Positions 1-12,297 of a DNA stretch of 64,000 nt are shown here, piece after piece. The position numbers and the translations under genes were made by a program. Every line of letters starts with the position of its first letter. Position 1 is the stretch's first letter. The stretch spans positions 36,185,501 to 36,249,500 of the forward strand of contig NC_091020.1 in NCBI RefSeq assembly GCF_041296385.1. The letters are read 5' to 3'. Source of the stretch: Aphelocoma coerulescens. Its lineage: Eukaryota; Chordata; Aves; Passeriformes; Corvidae. The notes beneath the pieces were generated by a model. It saw only the letters and a list, made by a program, of their open reading frames with translations. It was not told where the DNA came from and ran no database searches.

Positions 1-42
1 AGGGCTTTTCCAACCTCAGGGATTCCTCAATGATTCTGGGAT
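1..42 (+). mobile_element. CR1 LINE 3'-end fragment (cut by window edge)
   Basis: Begins inside the CR1 3' tail (GGGCTTTTCCAACCTCAGGG) and ends in an ATGATTCTGGG tail. The rest is left of the window. Confidence 0.65.
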
Positions 43-1127
43 CTCCGGCTCCTGGGATGGGGGTCAGTGTTTGCAGTGCCTTGAAGGAGACCTGGGTGCA
101 TTCAGAGCTGAACCTCTCCAGAAGCAAACACCTTTTCTGGAGCAGTTTGGCTCTAAGAGTTTAGGCCTGAAAACACACAAAATAAGTGCAGGTTTGGAGC
201 CTGGAGAAATCACTGGATAAAACAACCCTGTGAGGAAAAAGCAGATATCAAATGTGTTCCATGTGGAGATTTACACTGCGTGTGCTCCCTGATTAAAGCA
301 CAATTATTGCAGTTTCTGGAGCATAAACACTCCCACGACACCACTTCCAGGGAAGGCACAGAGTCCCCGTGGGAACCCAGAGCACTCCAGGCACCTTTCC
401 CTGGTGCCGTATCCCAGACCCCAAATCATTCCTTGTGCTCAGAGATGGCATCAGTGGGAGAGGGGTAACCTCACCTTGCACCGCTGGGCCAGGTTTGATC
501 TGCCATCCTTCATGGTGGAGAAAAACTGGAACCTGTCAGCTGTCTCCATCCTGAATGCTGGCTGACTGGAAAGCACTCGGAGACAAATCCCATCTGGATT
601 TTTCCAGTAGAGTGCATTAAAAAACGGACACAGCAGCCAGGCAGGACTGGTGGTGCTAAAGATTCTCCGTGTGACAGGCACTGCTTGAGAGCAGAAAGCC
701 CAGGAGAGGAGGGTTCTGGAGAGGATTTCTCCACAGGATGCTCCTTCCTGCATTTTCCCCTCTGGTTCCAGCATGGATAAGAGCCTATCTGTCTGTGCCA
801 CCTGGGAGAGGAGCACTGCCACCACCCCAGGAGTGCTGATAAGAGAATCCTGTTACATTTCGGAATTGCTGGGAGAGGAGTTTCTACTCAAAGGGTCAGG
901 AGTTTTCCAGTCAAAATAGCCTCTGATAACAAGGAGAAAATTGGAGTAAGCCAATATATCTTGTTGCTACACAGCCCTTCACTGAACTGCCCATATTTCC
1001 ATCTGCTCAATGTGATGGATTTATTTCCCGAGCTTTGAGGGCATTGAGAATTTGTATTGAGTTTTTATTTGGAGTCATTTATACAGCCCAGTGACAGCCT
1101 AATGGGAATCGGTGTGAGTGGAACAGG

Positions 1128-1190
1128 ATCATGGAATCACAGAAGGGTTGGGGCTGGGAGGGGCCTCAGAGCCCTGGACTGGTGACAGGG
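1128..1190 (-). mobile_element. CR1 3'-end remnant
   Basis: Starts ATCATGGAATCACAGAAGGG then TTGGGGCTGGGAGGGGCCTC, the reverse complement of a CR1 tail and terminal domain. Decays beyond about 1190. Confidence 0.5.
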
Positions 1191-1840
1191 ACCAGCTTTG
1201 ATGAACAAACCCTCCTCTGTCCCTGATTTCCTGATCTGAACCTGCCCAGCTCCTGCAGCGGGATGGAACCCTGAGCTGTGTGGTTGTGTCTGAGGGAGGA
1301 TTCCTGCAAAGGAGCTTGTGCCCAGGCACAGGAAATACAGGAATTTCAGCAGGGTTTCTCCAGATTCCCAGACACAGACAGCTCCAGGGAGCTCAGAGGG
1401 GGAAAGCAGCAGTTTATGTTCTGGGAATGTGCTGGGAGCCCCTCATGAAGCACTTGCAAAGCAGCTGCTGGTGGGCACGGGCAGCCTGGCTGGACAAGGA
1501 GCTCTGCAGAGAAACCTCACTCCTTCTCCTCAGACTATGGGATGAGGACAAGTGATGGGAATTTCAGGCCTTCCCCACAGAAAACACAATATTTGCCTTC
1601 AGAATTGAAAAGCCCAAAGCAACCCAAGCTGCAGGGAGCAGCTTTTCAGTGCCCTCGTCCTCCAGCACCTGCCCGGGAGGAGCTGGGCAGCAAACACAGA
1701 GCAAATTAATTCTGGGCACATTGCAAAGGAAAGATCAGCCAACAACCTTTCTGTGGTGACAGATTCTGCCATTGCAGGGGTGCAGGAGAAGAACAGCAAT
1801 GCAGGTCTTTGTTTCTCTACAGCAGGAGAAGGGGCCAGCT

Positions 1841-1895
1841 CATCATCCATCTTCTCCATCCTAATCCTCATCATCCATCTTCTCCATCCTAATCT
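1841..1895. repeat. 28-bp tandem duplication
   Basis: Two copies of a unit beginning CATCATCCATCTTCTCCATC and ending CTAATCCT. Confidence 0.8.
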
Positions 1896-3011
1896 GAGCA
1901 GCAGCTGCCTGTCCTGCCCACCCCGAGGTCAGCAGTGGAAATTCCATCAGCTGGAGCCAGTTTGGAACAAACTCTGCCACCCAGGGCCCAAAGGCACACG
2001 GGAAACTCAGCCTGGGCAGGCAAAAGGGCCCTTGAACCAGGAAGGATGGGGAAGGAAACAGCAGCATTTATCCCTGCTGCCTGAGGTGTGGAGGAATCCG
2101 GAAAATTTATGAGCAACACGGATTAATCTTGGAAACTTTAAAGTTCAAGTCATTATTATTGTTCTTTTGGTGAGGTTCACGTGTTTCTTTGCAGAGCAGC
2201 TGAATTCCTGTCCAAGGTTTGCCCCGCGGCAGCACAAAGCTGGTCCAGCCCAGCTCTGACCATCAATAACGCTCCTCCCGTCACTCTGCTGCAGCAGACA
2301 AAGCTCTGCTCGAACTCAGATCACAATGAAAACGCAGAGATCACAAAACCTGGCCAGAAACCTGACCAGTGGCTCAGGCAGCAGCTCTGAAATACGGAGC
2401 TCTGCTCTGCACACAGCTGGGAATCGCTCCCAGGACACCCGGGGCTGCTGAATGGGAACTCTGTGAGTCCATGAAGAGGAGCACGGTGAGCACACCTGAA
2501 TTCCAGCCCACGGCTGAATTCCAGCCCACAGCCCTGGCACGGAGGGAGGCAGCTCAGCTAAAATGTGGGTAGGAGAGGGAAGGGAAACCAGACCATGATC
2601 GAGATGTACGGCAGCCTTAATTCCAAGTTTGGAAAAATAAATTTAAGCTAATTTGCTAAAGATCGTTTAATGGCTTGGGAAATTAGTTTTCCTGAATTAA
2701 GACATTATTGAATCCTTGTGTTTATGAGTTTGGGAACCTGACAAAGCCCAAAGCTCAATGCCTGAGCTTTTTCTGCCTTCCTACTGCAAATTACACAGCG
2801 TTGTAAAGGGCTGAGTGTGAACTGCGCTGGGACAGCCTCTCTTTGTCACCAAAACTGCCCCAAAAAGGTGGGGTGGGGGCTGTGGGTTGGGATGGAACCT
2901 CCCACCAGTGAGGGCAGGGCTCAGGCTGGGCACAAGCCCAAAGGGGGACGGTGGGGGACTCTTCTTTGGAGGCAAAACCACGAGGCTGCTCCTGGCTGGA
3001 TGTGGTGGTCC

Positions 3012-3139
3012 CAGAATCCCAGACTGGGTTAGTCTGGAAGGGACCCAGCTCCCTCAGCCTGTCCGAGGCACGGAGATGCTCCAGGCCTTCAGCATCCTAA
3101 AGGTCTTTTCCAACCCAAGTTATCCTGTTATTCTATGAT
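3012..3139. mobile_element. Two abutting CR1 tails in opposite orientations
   Basis: 3012-3055 reads like a minus-strand CR1 tail (CCAGAATCCCAGACTGGGTT); 3090-3139 is a plus-strand tail (AAGGTCTTTTCCAACCCAAG, then TTATTCTATGATT). The second is clearer. Confidence 0.55.
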
Positions 3140-3688
3140 TATCTTCTAGAATTTTCTTGACAATTCCATGTTTCCAGCCTGGTTTTTTTTCCCTGGATGG
3201 AGGGAATCAACACCTTGTGCAACCCCATAAACCCACCTGCATCCCATAGTTCTGGCTCCAGCTCCGAATTCCTCCTCCTCAGAAACCTCATTGCAGCTAA
3301 ATGCTGGAGTGGCAAGGGTAATAAAAATAACTCCATAAAATGCATGAAGCATTTCCTTTTCCAAAGATCAGATTTTAAAGGAAAATACCCATTAATTCTG
3401 TGCTGTCTGGGCAGTGACACTGATGTGATTCACGGCTATTCAGCTGCACAAGGCTGAGCTCTGTTCTGTGGGAAACAAGATAAATCTTCCGATGAGCCAC
3501 CAATGGCTGCATGATTAATCCTTGTTATCCTTGAATGGAATGCCAGTGGGTGGGAAGAGAAGAGGAATATCCCACAGAAGGGGAATGGGGAATCAGACAG
3601 ACTCAGAAGTGTCCCAAGGTTAATTAAAGAGTTTCTTTCTCACGTCTCACATGAAATGTGATGTTCCAGGGCTGATGCTGGGGAACAG

Positions 3689-3850
3689 AAGCCATTCCCT
3701 GTGTCCTGTCTCTCCATGCCTTGTCCCCAGTCCCTCTCCAGCTCTCCTGGAGCCTCTTTAGGCCCTCCAAGGGGCTCTGAGCTCTCCCTGGAGCCTTCTC
3801 TTCCCCACATGAACACCCTCAGCTCTCCCAGCCTGGCTCCAGAGCAGAGG
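3689..3850 (-). mobile_element. CR1 internal 3' region fragment
   Basis: Contains AAGCCATTCCCTGTGTCCTG, CCTTGTCCCCAGTCCCTCTC and GGGGCTCTGAGCTCTCCCTG, the same block seen in the CR1 copies at 15280-15400 and 60540-60660. The terminal tail is missing. Confidence 0.8.
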
Positions 3851-3921
3851 GACTCCAATTTTCCTGATTTCAATTTCAATTGGTGCACAATATTCTCTTT
3901 ACTTGGGATGAGTTCCAAATG

Positions 3922-3948
3922 AAAAAAAAATAAAAAAATAAAAAAAAA
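3922..3948. repeat. A-rich tract
   Basis: Three runs of 7-9 A separated by T. Confidence 0.85.
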
Positions 3949-5519
3949 GGAAGTCCAGGCCTGCCTGAGTGTTTGGTATCAGCCTGGAGTGTAACTGGAA
4001 GTGGGGAAGGTTTTATAGCAGCTCTTTCCTGCCGGATCACAAAAGAGCCCCTGCCTGCCCTGGGCTCTGATCATCAGCTTGGGCCGGGTTTGAGGAGTGC
4101 CCTGGCAGGAGAGATGGATCAACAGTGCCGGTGGGATGTGACTCCATGGGAACATTCCCTGAGAATTCTATCCCTGAAGGCCTTGGAAAGCTGCCCTGAA
4201 AGCTGCATGGACAGGCATTTCATCTGAAACTCCAGGCCTTTTACTCCTCCTCACTCACAAATCAAGGGCAAGGCAGGAGTGGCCAAGATTTTCTGTGGTT
4301 TAAATTTGTGCCTTTGCTGTGTGAGCTCTGGAGAGGTCTGAGTGAGGAAAGTACTGATGCCACGAATCCCTTGAAACCAGGCAAAGGTCAGGAAGAGCAA
4401 ACTCGGGACACTCAGAAGGGACCAGTCCAGGTCACTGGGCAGGGCGGTGCTGGAGGAACCCAGCATGCCAAAGACACATCTGTATGAATTTTGGAAGATT
4501 CCTTGTAGGAATTAGACCTGGGAATCATTTTCAGGCTCATGTGCTCCCTGTGTGGCATTGCTGATTGCAAATACCAAGGATTGCATCCGACCTGGTGTAG
4601 AATCTTTGTCCCAGCCTAAATTTGTATTTTTCAAACCAGAGTGGCCTTGCCTGGAGAATGCACTGAGTATTTCTCAGAGCCTCAGAAGAGCGGGGCAGGC
4701 AGAAAGTTGCCATGATCAGTCAGGATATGAAAAATCAAAAAGATGGGATAGCTCTATTCAAGAGGACAAAAATCACAGGGGATTCTGTAGAGATTCATGG
4801 AATTACAAAGAGAAGAGCAAGAGACATCAAACCTGACACTTGATCTCTCTTGCTGGGTATAAAACACCAATTTCTAACACAGAACTGATTTTCCTTCTGA
4901 CTTACTTTGACTGAAGAAAAAGCTTTCCACGGAGCAAAGCAGCATCGTGCAGTGAGCTATGCATGGAAAAGGACCTGACAGAACATCCTGGGAGCCCACA
5001 GGTGGTGCTGCCTCCTGCCTGCAGCCACTGCCCTCCCTGGGAATGTGCCAGGCCTGGGCCCGGGGCCGCTCTGGAGCAGGGCACCACGGAGGCTCCACAA
5101 GATCAAACAAATAAATAAATGCCATTAAACCATCCCCTGTTGTAGCCCTGGGAATGTCCCAGCCTGCTGGGCTGGGTTAAAGCAAACAAGGCACACAGAC
5201 CTTCGTGCCACAGTCTAATTCTATGATTAACTAATTGGGTTTGGAAGGACTAATGCCAGCTAAGAGGCTTTTCTTCAGCACAGCCGAGTGGATGATCAGA
5301 GGAGATCAACACACAGAAATGTGTTTGCCAAACAGAGCTTGGCTGGGCTGCTGTACAGCCCAACAGGTTTAGGAGCTCCATGTTTGGGGAAGTCGCAGGA
5401 GCATCACAGGATGGAAAGAATAACCAAAAGGTTCTGCTTTGATCAGTTTTTATTTGGGAGGTGTCAGCAGCATCTGCCACACCTTCCCTACCCACTAAGG
5501 GGCCAGGAAATTTCAGCTC

Positions 5520-5612
5520 GTTCCTTGGACACCTCCAGGGGTGGGCACTCCAAACCTCCCTGGGCAGCCCCTGCCAAGGCCTGAGCACCCTTTCCATGGG
5601 GAAATTCCTGCT
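5520..5612 (-). mobile_element. CR1 fragment
   Basis: Matches the block CCTTGGACACCTCCAGGGG to CCATGGGGAAATTCCTGCTG seen in the longer copies at 9300 and 57015. Both ends are truncated. Confidence 0.75.
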
Positions 5613-6719
5613 GAATTCAGCTCGGTGCAGCAAGGGGGAAAACATCCCTCAGGACACCTGGCAACACCCTGCCACACATTCCTTTATCCATGCCTTGGGA
5701 AATGATTCCCTTTCAGCCAAAAGAATGTGAAATCCAAATTAGTGCCCGTGCCCCAAACTGCCAGTGCATGAATTAGCATGAGTTAACCATCACTAAATCA
5801 CATTCTGCTGTTTATTCCATTTTGCTCACGATGTCATTTTTCTCGCCATTACAGTCATGGAAATAAATGATTTCACTTCTGCAGCCCCAGTCCGGATAAA
5901 GCAGTGCTCTGGGAAGGATGGAATATTTATGTTAATCAGCTCCGTGCCTGCCCTGCCATTCCCAGCCCTGCTCGTTTGTTTGTGGTGCCACTGCTGATTA
6001 CCCACTTTGGGAAGAGAGTGCTGCAATCACGGGGGGCAGGCAGCAGCTCCCTGCCACGGGGGGCTTGGATCAATCACCTGATCACAGCCTAAATCAATCT
6101 CCTGGATAAATTCCTGTAACTTTTCAGTTTGGGGCATTCATTAATTAATGTTACTGATTGCAAGGAGAGGCAGGTAGAGCTTGAATCAACATAAAGAAGC
6201 ACCATGGACAGAGTGAATGCAGACCAGAACTGGGGCTGCTGGAAACACAAACTGAGGGGCTTTGGTGCCTCCTTATTCAGCACCCTCTGAAAAGGAAACC
6301 CTTCTCAGCCCCAGAGCCAGAGATCCCACACAGCCTGTTCATAACTCAGTGTTTTCCTGCTGCTTTGCTCACGCTGCTGCTTGGGTTGTTCAGTTTGTTA
6401 TGGATTTCTTTGTGTTTTAAACCCACCTTGAGCAGAACATCCCCCAAGGAGTCTCCCAGCACGGAGCCAGACTGAGCCCTGGCTGGGTTTGGGGTCACAC
6501 AAACAAACCCATCCTGCTGCTCCAGGGGCTGCTCCTCCCCAGGATCCTCCCAGCACAGTTACTGGGATGCTGTGTCCTGGAATGCAGGGCTGAGGAATTA
6601 CAGGTGCTCGGGTACTGCCCAGGCACAGCACCTGGAGCTGCTCCCTCTGAAATGGGGTAATTTGGGGGGGTTGGTCACAACACCCTGTCACCCCACACCT
6701 CTGTGCCTCACCAGGAGAG

Positions 6720-6862
6720 TCCCAGAAGCACAGGATCACTTAGGAAAAGACCTAAAGATGATTGAATCCAGCTGCTCCCCAGCACTGCCCAGGCCACCAC
6801 TGACCAATGTCCCCAGGTGCCACCTCCACAGGGCTGTGAAACCCCCCAGGGATGGGGACTCG
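6720..6862 (-). mobile_element. CR1 3'-end fragment, diverged subfamily
   Basis: Reads AGGATCACTTAGGAAAAGAC and then CCAGGTGCCACCTCCACAGG, GGGATGGGGACTC. Same subfamily as the copies at 16440 and 43930, distinct from the GGTGGCACTGGGTGGG type. Confidence 0.65.
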
Positions 6863-7010
6863 CCCAGTTCCATTTTAATCAGAAAGCCCCAATTAACACC
6901 AAAGACCGAGGCCAATGCCCCACTGCCCATCTCACATCTGGATTTCCCTGCTCCTCCTCACCAACCTTTGGAGATCCCTCTTTCCACCTCTGCCACTGAG
7001 CAATATCCAC

Positions 7011-7116
7011 CTGCTTCCCACAGGAACGAGGGGTTTGGGATCCCAGCTGCTTCCCACAGGAACAAGGGGTTGGGATCCCAGCTGCTTCCCACAGGAACAA
7101 GGGGTTGGGATCCCAC
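7011..7116. repeat. Three-copy 35-36 bp tandem repeat
   Basis: Units start CTGCTTCCCACAGGAAC at 7011, 7047 and 7082; the first has one extra T. It explains the repeated peptide in overlapping ORFs. Confidence 0.9.
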
Positions 7117-7754
7117 TGCCCAGGGAGTTCCCCAGAGCCGAGCAGCCCTGGCTGCAGCCAGACCCCACCTTTGCCTCCAACACTTCCCAGCCTTTCCAGC
7201 TGCTGCAGCAGTGAGGGATTGAACAGACACAGGGAGGACTCAGTGCTTTCTATCAGCTGGAACAAAATAGGATTGGAGGCAGGCAGAGCTGATAATTAGA
7301 GAATAAACTCAGTCTCAATAACAAAGCCCAGCAACAGAAAGCCCCAGACAGATGAAGCTGGAATGAGAGAAGAGGTTGTTTCATCCTCTCATTCCTTTTA
7401 TTCACAGAGGAGAAAATCGCTCTTTCCCTCAGAATTTTGGTTTTGGAGGAGTGGCCAGTGGGCAGAACAGATTCCTTTGTGCTCCCTGTGTCACCTGGAC
7501 AGGCTGGAGGCTTGGAAAGGCCTCTCCAGGTGAGCTCCAACGGATGCAAAAGTGTAAAATATTTCCTACTCCAGTGTAAACCATGGATCCCAGTTCCAGC
7601 TGTGCCCAGCAGGAGCAGCCAGCTGGGAAAGCCCGTGCTGGAAGGAGGGCACAGCAGGATACAGCAGGGGAGGACCCCACCCCTCCTGCAGCCCTACAGT
7701 GCCCATTTCCCTCAGGTCCATGTGCTTTGGGCATCCTGGGCAATGAGCCAGAAA

Positions 7755-7876
7755 CAGAATCCCAGAATGGTCTGGGTTGGGAGGGACATCGAACTCACCC
7801 AGTGCCACCCCTGCCGTGGGCAGGGACCCCTCCCACTATCCCAGGCTGCTCCAAGCCCCAACCAGCCTGGCCTTAA
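7755..7876 (-). mobile_element. CR1 3'-end fragment
   Basis: Tail side CAGAATCCCAGAATGGTCTG, then the CCCAGTGCCACCCCTGCC block, ending near AACCAGCCTGGCCTTAAAC. Confidence 0.75.
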
Positions 7877-8345
7877 ACTCTATTTTTTAAATATTTCAGA
7901 TCTGTGTTTTTATCAAATTTGACTTTTCCATGCTCAGGTGGGACCTGCTCCATCCCCACGACTCCTCCCAGGGACCTCCCAGCGATTTCCTTCATCTCAC
8001 ACACAAAGCAACAGCCCCCAAGCATCTGCAAGAACGACCCAGCAGCACATTCAATAAAAGCTTTTCCTCAATTAGTGGCTTTCTCTCAATAATTTCTTGC
8101 CTTGTTTTGAATTAGGGACTGGGACTCCACTGATCAATTGACCGATTGGAAAGATTGATTCCCACCGTTGTTCCTGCAGTTTGGTTTTCCCGGGATGATG
8201 CTTCTCCACGATTTTCCAGCTCCTGCAGCCCCAGGGGAGGAGCAGCTCATTCCCCCACACCCGGAGATGCAGCAGAGCCTCTCCTGTTTTCCAAAGACAA
8301 GGGTTAAACATTAACAGCTAATTAATTTAGAGATTGATCTAAACA

Positions 8346-8525
8346 CTGGCACAGGGTGCCCAGAGCAGCTGGGCTGCCCCTGGATCCCTGGCAGTGCCCA
8401 AGGCCAGGCTGGACATTGGGGCTGGGAGCAGCCTGGGACAGTGGGAGGTGTCCCTGCCATGGCAGGGGTGGCACTGGGTGGGCTTTGAGGTCCCTTCCCA
8501 CCCAAACCCTTCCATGATTCCATGT
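8346..8525 (+). mobile_element. CR1 3' end with tail
   Basis: From GGCACAGGGTGCCCAGAGCA to the tail CCATGATTCCATG, including the diagnostic TGGACATTGGGGCTGGGAGC. Confidence 0.85.
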
Positions 8526-8984
8526 TTGTGCTGTGCGAGTGTCACACCCGGCCAGTGTGTTTGTGCAAAGACTTTTAAAAACCTCTTTTTAAGATTTTCC
8601 CAGTCCTTAAATATCCCAGCCCTTGTCCCCTCTGCCTCCTGCGTTTTCCCTTTGCTGCCCCTCCCCTCCCCAGGGCTTGCAGGGGATGTTATTCCACAGA
8701 GGAATCAAATCCTAACCCCGAGGGTTTCCACGGAGCTGTCCCAGGTTCAGTGTGAGCAGGTTGGGTGTGCAGAGTTAATCTCTTCCAGGCACATTTCTCC
8801 ATGTGCCGTGCAGGGATCAGGCTCTGTGGGCCTCACAGCTCCCAGTCACACTAACAAACCTTTCATTGTGCTGGGCACACCTCTAATGCCTCCTGAAAAA
8901 TACGGGAGCCTGCACAGGAATTCTGGGCACCTTCTCCCTTCTCCAAGGAGTGAGTGAAACCCGCTGGAGCTGCAGGACAGGGCA

Positions 8985-9515
8985 GGATGCACCACATTCC
9001 CCGGGCACTGGGAACACGAGAGGGCACCGGGAATCCTGTGCCCAGTTCTGGCCCCTCACTGCAGGACAGTCCTGGAGGGGCTGGAACATGTCCAAGGAAA
9101 GAAACGGAGCTGGGAAGGGTCTGGAGCCCCAGGAGCGGCTGAGGGAGCTGGGAAAGGGGCTCAGGCTGGAGCAAAGGAGGCTCAGGGGGGACCTTGTGGC
9201 TCTGCACAAGTCCCTGACAGGAGGGGGCAGCCGGGGGGGTCGGGCTCTGCTCCCAGGGAACAGGGACAGGAGGGGGCTCAGGGTGGACAGCAGCAGGAAT
9301 TTCCCCATGGAAAGGGTGCTCAGGCCTTGGCAGGGGCTGCCCAGGGAGGTTTGGAGTGCCCATCCCTGGAGGTGTCCAGGGAATTCCTGGAGGTGGCACT
9401 CAGAGCTCTGGGCTGGGGACAAGGTGGGGATGGGGCACAGCTGGGACTTGATGGTCCTGGAGGGCTTTTCCAGCCTCAGGGATTCTGGAGTTCTGTGACT
9501 CTGTGTGATTCTGGT
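8985..9515 (+). mobile_element. CR1 3' region, one of the longest copies
   Basis: About 530 bp running from the end of the coding part (CACTGCAGGACAGTCCTGG, ACATGTCCAAGGAAAGAAAC) through CCATGGAAAGGGTGCTCAGG to the tail TCTGTGACTCTGTGTGATTC. Open frames on both strands here come from the element. Confidence 0.85.
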
Positions 9516-9764
9516 GTCTGTGCACTGTCCAAAATCCCCCTCTGCCCATGGGGAAAGGGGCAAGGAAGGCACAATTCTCATTAGCTGAGACCAATCAATT
9601 GTGGGATCAATTGAACAATCTGCTGAGCTGAGGGAGCACAGACCTTGCTGACTCTCCTTTACGGCTCCAAGATAATCTGGTTTATTGCCAAACCCTTATG
9701 ACCCTTTACTTAACTCAGAAATGGGGAGGGGCATTAAAACTATTTCCCATTTGCTTATTTACAG

Positions 9765-9906
9765 TATTTATATTATATTATATTATATTGTATTGTATTG
9801 TATTGTATTGTATTGTATTGTATTGTATTGTATTGCATTGCATTGCATTGCATTATATTATATTATATTATATTATATTATATTATATTATATTATATTG
9901 TATTTT
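9765..9906. repeat. Compound pentanucleotide microsatellite
   Basis: Ordered blocks: TATTA units, ten TATTG, three CATTG, one CATTA, about eight TATTA, then TATTG. The block order shows stepwise point changes spreading by array expansion. Confidence 0.95.
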
Positions 9907-9921
9907 TCATTTGAAAGCTAT

Positions 9922-9997
9922 GGCACAGGGTGCCCAGAGCAGCTGGGGCTGCCCCTGGATCCCTGGCAGTGCCCAAGGCCAGGCTGGACAGGGTTGG
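9922..9997 (+). mobile_element. CR1 fragment next to pentanucleotide array
   Basis: GGCACAGGGTGCCCAGAGCA through CCCAAGGCCAGGCTGGACAG, lacking the tail. Starts 16 bp after the pentanucleotide repeat ends. Confidence 0.8.
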
Positions 9998-10919
9998 AGC
10001 TCCCTGCAAGCTGTCTGAGAGCACCCTGAGCCAGGTGAACCCGCCCCTCTCAGCTGGCTGGGACAGAGCCCTCTGTGCTGCTGCAGACTGAAACAGAGGG
10101 TTTTTCCTGGTTAAATGCCCTGGAAAACTGCTGGAGCTGTGTGGGTGCAGGGGAGCAGCAGAGGAAGGAGCCCAGGCCCTGCTGCATGGCACTGCCAGTG
10201 CATGGAAAGGGCAGAACACAAATCCCAAACACTCTGCTACAAAGGGGAAAAGCCCAGCCTTGTTCTCCTTTCTCACTGAAGCACATTAAAAGATTAACGA
10301 GGGAGGTGTGATCGCCAGGAAAAGGCACAGGGATTTCCATTAGGCAGAGCCTAGCCTGAGCAGATCAGCAATCCCAGCAGTAATAAACCAGCTCCTGTGA
10401 TCCTCGCAACAGACACCGGAGTCTTCTGGCAGCCCACAAGATTAAAGAAATTACTTCCATAAAGCATGATCTGCTCCCCTTGCTGGGCTTGGCTTAGCCA
10501 CACAGTCAATCAGGGAGGAATACTCTCCCCTGCTAAAAAGAAACTTTTACAATGACACTTCCTTGCAAAAATGAGACTTTTCAGCGATAACAAAATCCAA
10601 TTTCCTTTGATCTGGCTCTGCAGAGCAGTGACTGCAGGCTGGGGGGTGTAAACCTCTGCTCAAGCCTGCCCAGGCTTAACTCAGTCCCTTCTGGTTCCTG
10701 CTCAAGGAGGAGAAGAGTCCCTCTCCCAGCACCTGGATATCAACACTCTGCTCATTCCAGCTGCTCTGCCCTGAGCCTGCACTGGACCCCAAACTCAGCA
10801 CTTGCCGACAGCTACAGAGAAAAACTGTAATTCTGGGATGGAACAAACTCCACTGATGTGTGTGAAAGAACAAGAAATCCACATGGAGATGGTTCTGGGC
10901 AGGTCCATCCCTGGCAACA

Positions 10920-11045
10920 TTCACAGCCACGTTGGACAGGACTGGGACACCTGACCCAGGGGAAGGATCCCTCCTCACTGCAGGGGCTGGAACTTGGTGA
11001 CCTTCCAGATCCCTTCCCAGCCAAACCATTCCACAATTCCGTGAG
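10920..11045 (+). mobile_element. Diverged CR1 3' end
   Basis: GGGGCTGGAACTTGGTGACC and CCTTCCCAGCCAAACCATTC followed by CACAATTCCGTGAG match the CR1 terminus with many changes. Confidence 0.5.
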
Positions 11046-11169
11046 CTCAGATGGTGCTTTCCACCCTCGGCCCCGTGTGGGAGGTGTCAGGAACGTGCTC
11101 CAGAGGCCCCCAGGATTCAGCCAGCTCTGTCCCAGCACTGGGCACTGCCAGCGAGCCGAGTGACCACTG

Positions 11170-11521
11170 CCCAGCATTCCCACAGCCCAGCATTCCCACT
11201 GCCCAGCATTCCCACAGCCCGGCATTCCCACAGCCTGGCATTCCCACAGCCCAGCATTCCCAGAGCCCAGCATTCCCACTCCATGGCATTCCCACAGCCC
11301 AGCATTCCCACTGCCCAGCATTCCCACAGCCCAGCATTCCCACTCCATGGCATTCCCACTCCATGGCATTCCCACAGCCCAGCATTCCCACAGCCCAGCA
11401 TTCCCACTCCATGGCATTCCCACAGCCCAGCATTCCCACAGCCCAGCATTCCCACTCCATGGCATTCCCACTCCATGGCATTCCCAGAGCCCGGCATTCC
11501 CAGAGCCCGGCATTCCCAGGC
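11170..11521. repeat. 16-bp minisatellite, about 22 copies
   Basis: Units are CATTCCCACAGCCCAG with variants CATTCCCACTCCATGG and CATTCCCAGAGCCCGG. Because 16 is not a multiple of 3 and the unit lacks stops in most frames, several frames on both strands stay open, the longest being 367 codons. These are not genes. Confidence 0.95.
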
Positions 11522-12297
11522 AAGGGCAGGAGGGACACGAACCAGGACATCCATTCCAGCCCAGGCTCAGCCGTTCCCCCGAAGGTTCCGAGCAGGGTTC
11601 CTGCTGCTCCCAGGCCTGTTCAGTCACCCAGGAGCCCCCAGCTGCTGCCACAGCCGTGTCCCAGCAGCAGCCAGGGAAAACCAGCTCTGGAAATGCTGTG
11701 GGAAAGGAGTCCAAAGGCAGAATTCCATTTGCCTTGTGCCTCCCCTGTCCCCCTGCAACAGCTGGGAACTCCTGCTCAGCATCCTCTGCTTTGGCATTTA
11801 ACCATTCCCCAGCCAGGAACCCACCAGGGACTGTAAATATCCAGGAACAGCTTTGGGATGGTCCCAGAAGCGCACGTGGGAACACAGAGCTCCCTGGATA
11901 ACAGCTCGGAGGCATTTCCTGACTGGAGCTCTCCTGCTTGCAGAGAACAGAAGTAGCTTCAGTGGCAGGCTGAGAAAGCCCTTGCTCGTTATATGGGTTT
12001 ATTATTTCCCGAGCTCTGGTTAATCACCCTTTTGGAGCTCTTTTTGCTAATTGAATGCTTCCCCTTCCATCAGGAGCTGAGGGGAGCAGGAGCTGCAGGA
12101 GATGTTGATTGCACACATGGATAAGGACACGGGGCTGCTCAATGAGCCTGGGAAATGAGAGATGTGTATCCGCCCTACATCAGCCATAGGCTTCGTTATC
12201 CCTGTTTGGGGGCAGCTCCTTGGCAGGGGCTGGGATGTGGGAAAGGAGCTCCTCAACCCCCCAGCCCCATGCTGGGTGCTGCACTGGGCAAAGGCAG

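Larger units (their letters stand above)
43..8345. other. 3' flank of TCERG1L, first part
   Basis: Apart from the CR1 fragments and tandem repeats listed separately, no exon-like ORF with splice borders, RNA gene or promoter was recognised. Sequence is mixed-composition unique DNA with AT-rich patches near 2620-2720 and 5750-5850. Confidence 0.6.

Noticed and set aside
3922..3948. A-rich tract as the poly(A) tail of a processed pseudogene
   Set aside because: No gene-like sequence or target duplication was recognised upstream; T interruptions and a neighbouring CR1 fragment fit simple AT-rich sequence.
8883..9581. ORFs of 178-232 codons on both strands
   Set aside because: They run across the CR1 3' region; no reverse transcriptase motif is intact and the same peptides recur at other CR1 copies (5461, 56919).
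10812..11915. 367-codon minus ORF and 261-codon plus ORF with GNAGLWECW or HSHSPAFP repeats
   Set aside because: Read-through of the 16-bp minisatellite, open on both strands, without splice sites or domains.
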